From: an uncultured Actinomycetes bacterium
GTDB lineage: Bacteria > Actinomycetota > Actinomycetes > Nanopelagicales > Nanopelagicaceae
NCBI GenBank assembly: GCA_903892335.1
Contig: CAITID010000064.1
Span: 1 to 20,666, forward strand
Direction of reading: 5' to 3'
DNA length: 20,666 nt
In this document: one piece after another, positions 16,168 to 20,666 of the stretch
Position numbering within the stretch: position 1 is the first letter of the stretch
How the letters are laid out: every line of letters starts with the position of its first letter
Position numbers and translations under genes: made by a program
The notes under the pieces: model-generated
The model's input: the letters and a program-made list of their open reading frames with translations, nothing else
Database searches by the model: none
What the model was told of the DNA's origin: nothing

Positions 16168-17696
16168 GTCAGTTATTAAACAATCGCTACGCACTAGGTG
16201 AAATGATCGGCACTGGCGGCATGGCCGATGTTTATATTGGCGATGACACTAGATTAAATCGCAAGGTAGCGATCAAAGTTTTGCGTAGAGATTTAGCTAG
16301 AGATCCCTCATTTGTTGCGCGATTTAAAAAAGAGGCACTTGCTGCTGGCGGTTTAAATCACCCTGGAATTGTTGCAGTTTATGACTCAGGGGACGAAAAT
16401 GATTCACCGTATATTGTGATGGAGTTAATTTCAGGACAAACATTGCGGCAAGTTATGCAACAAGGATTAATTCCACAAGGTAGGGCGATAGAAATAATTG
16501 AAGGTATCTTGCAAGCACTTGAGTACTCACACAAGGAGTCAATTGTGCACCGTGATATCAAACCGGGAAATATCATGATTACCGATAGTGGCGATATAAA
16601 AGTTATGGATTTTGGTATTGCCAGAGCAACTGATGACATCGGCGCCACGATGACAAACACTTGGAATGTAATTGGAACTGCGCAATACCTTTCACCTGAA
16701 CAAGCAACTGGTGAATTAGCTGATGGACGAAGTGATCTCTACTCACTAGGTTGCTTGATGTATGAGTTATTAACCGGGCGGCCACCATTTACTGGTGACA
16801 CACCAGTTTCAATTGCCTACCAACATGTTTCTTCGCCAATTACGCCAGCATCACAAGTAAAGCCTGGTTTATCAACTGATATTGATCGAATGCTTGAAGT
16901 TGTTTTAAGCAAGGATCCAAATAATCGTTATCAAGATGCCAGCGCCATGCTTGCTGATTTGCAGCGGGTAATAAAAGGCGAGCCAGTAACAACAAAGATT
17001 CAAAAGATTTTTCCCCGTAGGAAATTACTTTCAGCTATTACTGCAGTAGTTGCCGCAGTTGTTTTGGTGGGCGCCGGCGTATTTTTTAGTGGTGGAAATA
17101 CTGCGCTCTATCCAGTTCCAAATGTGGTTGGTTTAACTGAGGCAGAAGCCCGCGCACTATTAAGTGATTTCAATGTAAATGTAAGCAGCGCACCTGATCC
17201 AAGAATTCCAATTAATCGCGTTGCCTCCCAAATACCACTTGCAACAAGTACCGCCGCAAAGGGCAGCAGCGTGACGTTAACTGTTTCATCTGGGCCTGGA
17301 AATACAACGGTGCCAACTGGTTTAATCGGAATTGAACTTGAAGAAGCCCGAAACATTTTGACCGCTGCTGGTTTAGTAATTGCGCAAACACAACCAATTG
17401 ATTCAGATCAAGCACCCGGAGTTGTTTTAAAGGTAACACCAGAGGCTGGCACAAATATCGTTGCTGGTAGCGGTGTTGTACTTCAAATTGCAAGCGGAAA
17501 TGTGCAAGTGCCTTCCCTTGTTGGTGTTAGTGAGATTCAAGCAAAAACTTTATTAGCCCAAGCTGGTTTCTTAGTACGCGAGATCTACGCATTTGATGCA
17601 GCCCAGGAATTAGGAATAGTGCTTGCGCAAGCACCAGAAGCAGGAGCTACGCGAATTATTGGTAGCTCAGTAACAATTACAATAAATAAAAATTAA
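16164..17696 (+). CDS. pknB: PASTA-domain serine/threonine protein kinase PknB
   Basis: A 510-residue receptor kinase for cell-wall growth and division. The kinase domain (about 10-275) has the glycine loop GTGGMADVY, K38 in VAIKV, H129-R-D131 with KPGN, D149-F-G and SPE (177-179). A basic stretch PRRK leads into a single membrane helix (about 288-309). Outside are three PASTA repeats (about 316-377, 381-444, 447-508), each beginning with a V-P-x-x-x-G-type segment and ending in VTLTVSSG, VVLQIASG or VTITINKN. PASTA repeats bind muropeptide or lipid II fragments. It overlaps pstP by four bases. Its TAA directly abuts the pabA stop on the other strand. Confidence 0.95.
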   Translation: MSQLLNNRYALGEMIGTGGMADVYIGDDTRLNRKVAIKVLRRDLARDPSFVARFKKEALAAGGLNHPGIVAVYDSGDENDSPYIVMELISGQTLRQVMQQGLIPQGRAIEIIEGILQALEYSHKESIVHRDIKPGNIMITDSGDIKVMDFGIARATDDIGATMTNTWNVIGTAQYLSPEQATGELADGRSDLYSLGCLMYELLTGRPPFTGDTPVSIAYQHVSSPITPASQVKPGLSTDIDRMLEVVLSKDPNNRYQDASAMLADLQRVIKGEPVTTKIQKIFPRRKLLSAITAVVAAVVLVGAGVFFSGGNTALYPVPNVVGLTEAEARALLSDFNVNVSSAPDPRIPINRVASQIPLATSTAAKGSSVTLTVSSGPGNTTVPTGLIGIELEEARNILTAAGLVIAQTQPIDSDQAPGVVLKVTPEAGTNIVAGSGVVLQIASGNVQVPSLVGVSEIQAKTLLAQAGFLVREIYAFDAAQELGIVLAQAPEAGATRIIGSSVTITINKN

Positions 17697-18350
17697 TTAA
17701 GATCTAATAACAACGGGTGATAAACCCTCGCTGCGAGCGCGCGCACCTTTATCGCCACAAATCTCTAGCCAATTGCCAATCATTTGATAACCATGTTCGG
17801 TCAACACTGATTCTGGATGAAACTGAACTCCGCAGATAGGAAGTGATTTGTGTTGGATTGCCATTACAACACCAGATTGAGTCTCACCAGTAACTTCTAA
17901 TTCTGCTGGCAAAGTATCTTTTTCAACAGAGAGTGAGTGGTAGCGAGTTGCGGTAAATGGTGTGGGAATTTGGTGCAAAACTGATTTATTGTTGTGTTGG
18001 ACAACTGAGGTTTTTCCGTGAAGTAACTCTGGCGCTCTTGAAACAGTTGCGCCATATGCAACAGCGATTGCTTGATGGCCTAAACACACACCAAAGAGTG
18101 GAATTTCATGTTCGGCGCAATACTTAACTAGCTCAATGCTTATGCCAGCAGCCTCCGGTGTGCCAGGGCCTGGTGAAATTAAAACACCATCATAATTTTG
18201 CGCTTCACTCACTTTGATTGCATCATTTCGAACGACGGTGCAATCAGCCCCTAGTTGTTGTAGGTACTGCACCAGGTTAAAGACAAAGGAGTCATAGTTA
18301 TCGATCACCAAAATCTTGGTTTTCAGGTCGCCACTTTGATGACTGTTCAT
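17697..18350 (-). CDS. pabA: Anthranilate / aminodeoxychorismate synthase glutamine amidotransferase subunit
   Basis: A class I glutamine amidotransferase (217 residues from this start) supplying ammonia to chorismate-converting partners TrpE or PabB. DNYDSFVFNLVQYL opens the domain, SPGPGTP is the oxyanion strand, and the triad is C89 (GVCLGHQ), H178 and E180 (FHPES). In Actinobacteria the copy beside pknB and crgA is usually called trpG or pabA and may serve both pathways. I chose ATG 18350 rather than the longer 18425 because the extra 25 residues match nothing and would overlap crgA. A -10-like CACAAT/CAATAT just upstream suggests a leaderless mRNA. It converges on pknB with no gap. Confidence 0.9.
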   Translation of the reverse strand: MNSHQSGDLKTKILVIDNYDSFVFNLVQYLQQLGADCTVVRNDAIKVSEAQNYDGVLISPGPGTPEAAGISIELVKYCAEHEIPLFGVCLGHQAIAVAYGATVSRAPELLHGKTSVVQHNNKSVLHQIPTPFTATRYHSLSVEKDTLPAELEVTGETQSGVVMAIQHKSLPICGVQFHPESVLTEHGYQMIGNWLEICGDKGARARSEGLSPVVIRS

Positions 18351-18378
18351 GGTGCATATTGTGTAGTAATCTGCCACC
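18351..18378. promoter_or_regulatory. Compact divergent promoter region of pabA and crgA
   Basis: Only 28 bases separate the two opposed ATGs. For crgA, TAATCT (18367-18372, TANNNT) is followed by six bases and the ATG. For pabA, CACAAT or CAATAT on the other strand ends five to seven bases from its ATG. Neither gene has a ribosome binding site, so both are probably leaderless. The two -35 regions would fall inside the opposing coding sequences. Confidence 0.5.
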
Positions 18379-18642
18379 ATGCCGAAGTCGAAAGTACGTA
18401 AGAAGGTAGAAAAACAACGCGCCATCGCTCAGGTGGAAGAGGTCATCGAGAACGAGGCGATTGAAAGCCCTTCTTGGCTGGCACCAGTCATGGTCGCTAA
18501 CTTTTTAATTGGATTGATCTGGATCGTAATCTTTTATGTCAGCTCAACTAGTTATCCAATCCCAGGAATTGGTGCTTGGAATATGTTGGTTGGTTTTGGC
18601 TTTGTGGGAATCGGATTCTCACTCGCCACCCGCTGGCATTAA
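18379..18642 (+). CDS. crgA: Cell division protein CrgA
   Basis: An 87-residue actinobacterial membrane protein that interacts with FtsZ, FtsI and the septal wall machinery in Streptomyces and Mycobacterium. The basic, charged N-terminus (MPKSKVRKKVEKQR) is cytoplasmic. Two membrane helices lie at about 36-54 and 66-83, joined by a short loop with YPIPGIGAWN, and the protein ends in ATRWH, close to the family's typical W-x ending. Its neighbours pabA and pknB are the conserved context of crgA near the replication origin in Actinobacteria. Confidence 0.92.
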   Translation: MPKSKVRKKVEKQRAIAQVEEVIENEAIESPSWLAPVMVANFLIGLIWIVIFYVSSTSYPIPGIGAWNMLVGFGFVGIGFSLATRWH

Positions 18643-18677
18643 TCACCTCTTAATTACACCCATGTAACTCTCCACAC

Positions 18678-18699
18678 GGTGGATAACACCTGTGGATAA
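18678..18699. promoter_or_regulatory. Pair of DnaA-box-like nonamers
   Basis: GGTGGATAA (18678-18686) and TGTGGATAA (18691-18699) are in direct orientation, 13 bases apart start to start. The second is the exact complement of the classical DnaA box TTATCCACA and the first differs at one base. They lie in the 78-base gap between crgA and the Fe-S oxidoreductase gene, just before where its promoter should be. They could regulate that gene or belong to a wider DnaA-binding region. Confidence 0.5.
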
Positions 18700-18720
18700 C
18701 TCTTAAGCCCAATTTACCCC

Positions 18721-20666
18721 GTGCTCACCTACCCTAGTGCCGTGCTCGCAATTATTGCCTACCTCTTAACTGTTGTTGCAATTGGCATCTTTAGCTTTAG
18801 ATCCTTTCAATTGTTTAAAAAGATTTCAGCTGGTCAATCTGATCCATCAAGATTTTTAAATAAAGGCGCGCGCGGTAGAAATATGTTGCGCGAAGTTTTA
18901 ACGCATACCAAAATGCTTAACTTCACTGCTACTGGAATTGCGCACTGGTTTGTAATGGTGGGCTTCTTCTCATTACTTGGCACATTAATTACTGCTTACG
19001 GACAATTATTAAATCCTGAGTTTGCACTCCCTATTATTGGCCACTTTGTTGGCTATGAATTTTTCGTTGAATCAATCGCTTGGCTTACCGGCATCGGCAT
19101 TGTTACCTTAATCGGCATTCGCCAGGTTACAAGGTTTAAGAAGCCAGCTAGATCATCAAGATTTTACGGCTCTGGAAATAAAAAGGCTTACTACGTTGAA
19201 GCAACGATTTTAGCGATTGTCTTTTGCGTTATTGCACTTCGCGGCTTAGAGGGTGCCCTAGCTGGTGTGACTAGTTGGAATTGGCATTACGCACTTTCAT
19301 ATCCGGCAGTTGCCTACTTTAATTCGATGAGCACCAATCAAATTGAGAATCTAATTCAAATTATTGCTTTCACCAAGATCGCAGTTTCGATGGTTTGGTT
19401 TATTGTCGTTGGCATAAATCTGACAATGGGTATTGCTTGGCATAGATTTTTAGCTTTCTTTAACCTTTACTTTAAGCGAAATCCAACATCAGAGAACGCG
19501 CTCGGCCAGCTGCCAGAGATGATTTCCCATGGTGCACCGATTAATTTTGAAGATCCAAAAGAAGATGATGTATTTGGCATTGGCACAGCAGCAGATATCT
19601 CTTGGAAAGGTCTGCTTGATATGTCTACCTGTACTGAGTGTGGGCGCTGCCAATCTCAGTGTCCGGCCTGGCATACCGACAAACCCCTCTCACCAAAGCT
19701 TTTAATCATGGCGATGCGCGATCACGCTCTCGCTAAATTACCAACTGATCAACCAATTGAAACAAAAATTGTTGGCAATGCCCATGAGAATGCCATCTCA
19801 CTTGATGTGCTTTGGTCTTGCACAACTTGTGGTGCGTGTGTTGAAGAGTGTCCAGTAGATATTGAACATGTTGATCACATTGTTAATATGCGCCGCTTTC
19901 AAGTTTTAGTTGAATCAGAGTTTCCAACAGAGCTTGGAAATACCTTCCGTAATTTAGAAAAGGCCGGAAATCCATGGGGTGCTAATCGCACCGACCGAGA
20001 TGCTTGGATCACCGAAGTTGATTTTCCAATTACAAAAATTGAAGGCGTAATTCCAGAGGATGTGGAGTACTTGTTCTGGGTTGGTTGCGCAGGTGCCTAT
20101 GAAGAGCGAGCCAAGAAAACTACTAAGGCAGTTGCCGAGTTACTTTATATGTCTGGTGTGAAATTTGGTGTACTTGGAAAGCGCGAGACTTGCTCTGGAG
20201 ATCCAGCACGTCGAAGCGGTAATGAGTTCTTATATCAAATATTGGCCCGTGAAAATATTGAAACGCTGCAAGAGACTTTTGGTACTCGTGGAGTTAAAAA
20301 AGTTGTGGTTACATGCCCACACTGTTTCACAACAATTGGCCGCGATTACAAACAGCAAGGATTTGAACTTCAGATGGTGCACCACACACAATTGTTAAAT
20401 CAATTAGTAAAAGAGGGAAAGTTAAAGCCAGTTTCAAAGTCGGAGAAGAAATTGACTTATCACGATCCTTGTTACCTTGGCCGGCACAATCAGATCTATC
20501 AACCACCACGTGAGTTACTTGAATCAGCTGGCATTGAGGTTACTGAGATGCCACGAAATCAAGAGCGTTCATTTTGTTGCGGCGCAGGTGGTGGCCGAAT
20601 GTGGATGGAAGAAAAAATTGGAACTCGAATTAATTTAAATCGAGTAGATGAGGCGATCGCAACAGG
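18721..20666 (+). CDS. Membrane-bound Fe-S oxidoreductase, EtfD/HdrD-like (3' end outside window)
   Basis: An open frame of 648 codons runs to the window edge without a stop. Five hydrophobic helices in the first 270 residues resemble a nitrate reductase gamma/heme b domain (for example GIAHWFVMVGFFSLLGTLI). Two ferredoxin-type [4Fe-4S] motifs follow: C304-TE-C-GR-C-QSQ-CP and C367-TT-C-GA-C-VEE-CP. Two CCG-type cysteine domains come next, the first with WVGCAG and VTCPHC, the second with HDPCYLGRHN and SFCCGAGGG. This layout matches Mycobacterium Rv0338c (EtfD, about 880 residues), the membrane partner that passes electrons from electron-transfer flavoprotein to the respiratory chain in fatty-acid oxidation. 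The start is either GTG 18721 or GTG 18742; the latter has TACCCT (18730-18735) six bases upstream as a possible leaderless -10. Confidence 0.85.
   Translation, partial: MLTYPSAVLAIIAYLLTVVAIGIFSFRSFQLFKKISAGQSDPSRFLNKGARGRNMLREVLTHTKMLNFTATGIAHWFVMVGFFSLLGTLITAYGQLLNPEFALPIIGHFVGYEFFVESIAWLTGIGIVTLIGIRQVTRFKKPARSSRFYGSGNKKAYYVEATILAIVFCVIALRGLEGALAGVTSWNWHYALSYPAVAYFNSMSTNQIENLIQIIAFTKIAVSMVWFIVVGINLTMGIAWHRFLAFFNLYFKRNPTSENALGQLPEMISHGAPINFEDPKEDDVFGIGTAADISWKGLLDMSTCTECGRCQSQCPAWHTDKPLSPKLLIMAMRDHALAKLPTDQPIETKIVGNAHENAISLDVLWSCTTCGACVEECPVDIEHVDHIVNMRRFQVLVESEFPTELGNTFRNLEKAGNPWGANRTDRDAWITEVDFPITKIEGVIPEDVEYLFWVGCAGAYEERAKKTTKAVAELLYMSGVKFGVLGKRETCSGDPARRSGNEFLYQILARENIETLQETFGTRGVKKVVVTCPHCFTTIGRDYKQQGFELQMVHHTQLLNQLVKEGKLKPVSKSEKKLTYHDPCYLGRHNQIYQPPRELLESAGIEVTEMPRNQERSFCCGAGGGRMWMEEKIGTRINLNRVDEAIAT

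Noticed and set aside
18351..18425. A 25-residue longer N-terminus of pabA
   Set aside because: It would overlap the first codons of crgA, adds residues unlike the family, and would ignore the start-proximal -10 boxes near 18350.
1..20666. CRISPR array, insertion sequence, integrase, toxin-antitoxin or other defence module
   Set aside because: No regularly spaced repeats, transposase or integrase motifs, or paired small toxin-like genes were seen on either strand.

Overview
KIND OF ORGANISM. The window looks like a low-GC, streamlined actinobacterium, most likely a freshwater planktonic one of the acI/Nanopelagicales type. The clues are a crgA gene (found only in Actinobacteria), a PASTA-domain PknB next to a PP2C phosphatase and a pabA/trpG gene in an arrangement like the mycobacterial origin-proximal cluster, an Sdh1-type succinate dehydrogenase with an actinobacterial membrane anchor, an EtfD-like membrane Fe-S protein, moderate-to-low GC and near-absent intergenic space. 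The taxon is inferred from gene content and style; no rRNA is present to confirm it. LEFT REGION (1 to about 7606). This is a surface-polysaccharide block that is visibly more AT-rich than the rest. It begins with the tail of a probable family 2 glycosyltransferase, then about 400 bases with no gene, then four tightly packed genes: CDP-4-keto-6-deoxyglucose 3-dehydratase (rfbH/E1), CDP-glucose 4,6-dehydratase (rfbG), glucose-1-phosphate cytidylyltransferase (rfbF) and a short SDR/epimerase that could perform the last ketoreduction. Together they read as a route from glucose-1-phosphate to a CDP-3,6-dideoxyhexose. The reductase partner of E1 is not in the window. A leaderless aminopeptidase P gene with core-like composition follows. 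A very AT-rich metallo-beta-lactamase-fold gene overlaps its stop codon. MIDDLE REGION (7642 to 15345, all minus strand). Read in the direction of transcription: glycerophosphodiester phosphodiesterase, prephenate dehydratase (pheA), seryl-tRNA synthetase (serS), a Cof-type HAD phosphatase, tRNA-Ser(UGA), then the Sdh1 succinate dehydrogenase set (membrane anchor, flavoprotein, Fe-S protein) and a small four-helix membrane protein. The serS gene and a tRNA that its product charges are therefore almost adjacent. RIGHT REGION (15394 to 20666). A PP2C phosphatase and a three-PASTA PknB kinase are translationally coupled. They converge on pabA with no spacer. pabA diverges from crgA across 28 bases. 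Two DnaA-box-like nonamers follow crgA, then an EtfD-like membrane Fe-S oxidoreductase gene that runs off the end of the window. The usual neighbours of this signalling cluster in Mycobacterium (rodA, pbpA, pknA, FHA proteins) are missing here. No CRISPR array, insertion sequence, integrase or phage module was seen, and I see no clearly new defence or mobile system. The most worthwhile leads are the CDP-dideoxyhexose island, the orphan metallo-hydrolase hitched to pepP, the Cys/His motif in the Sdh1 anchor, and the DnaA-box pair.
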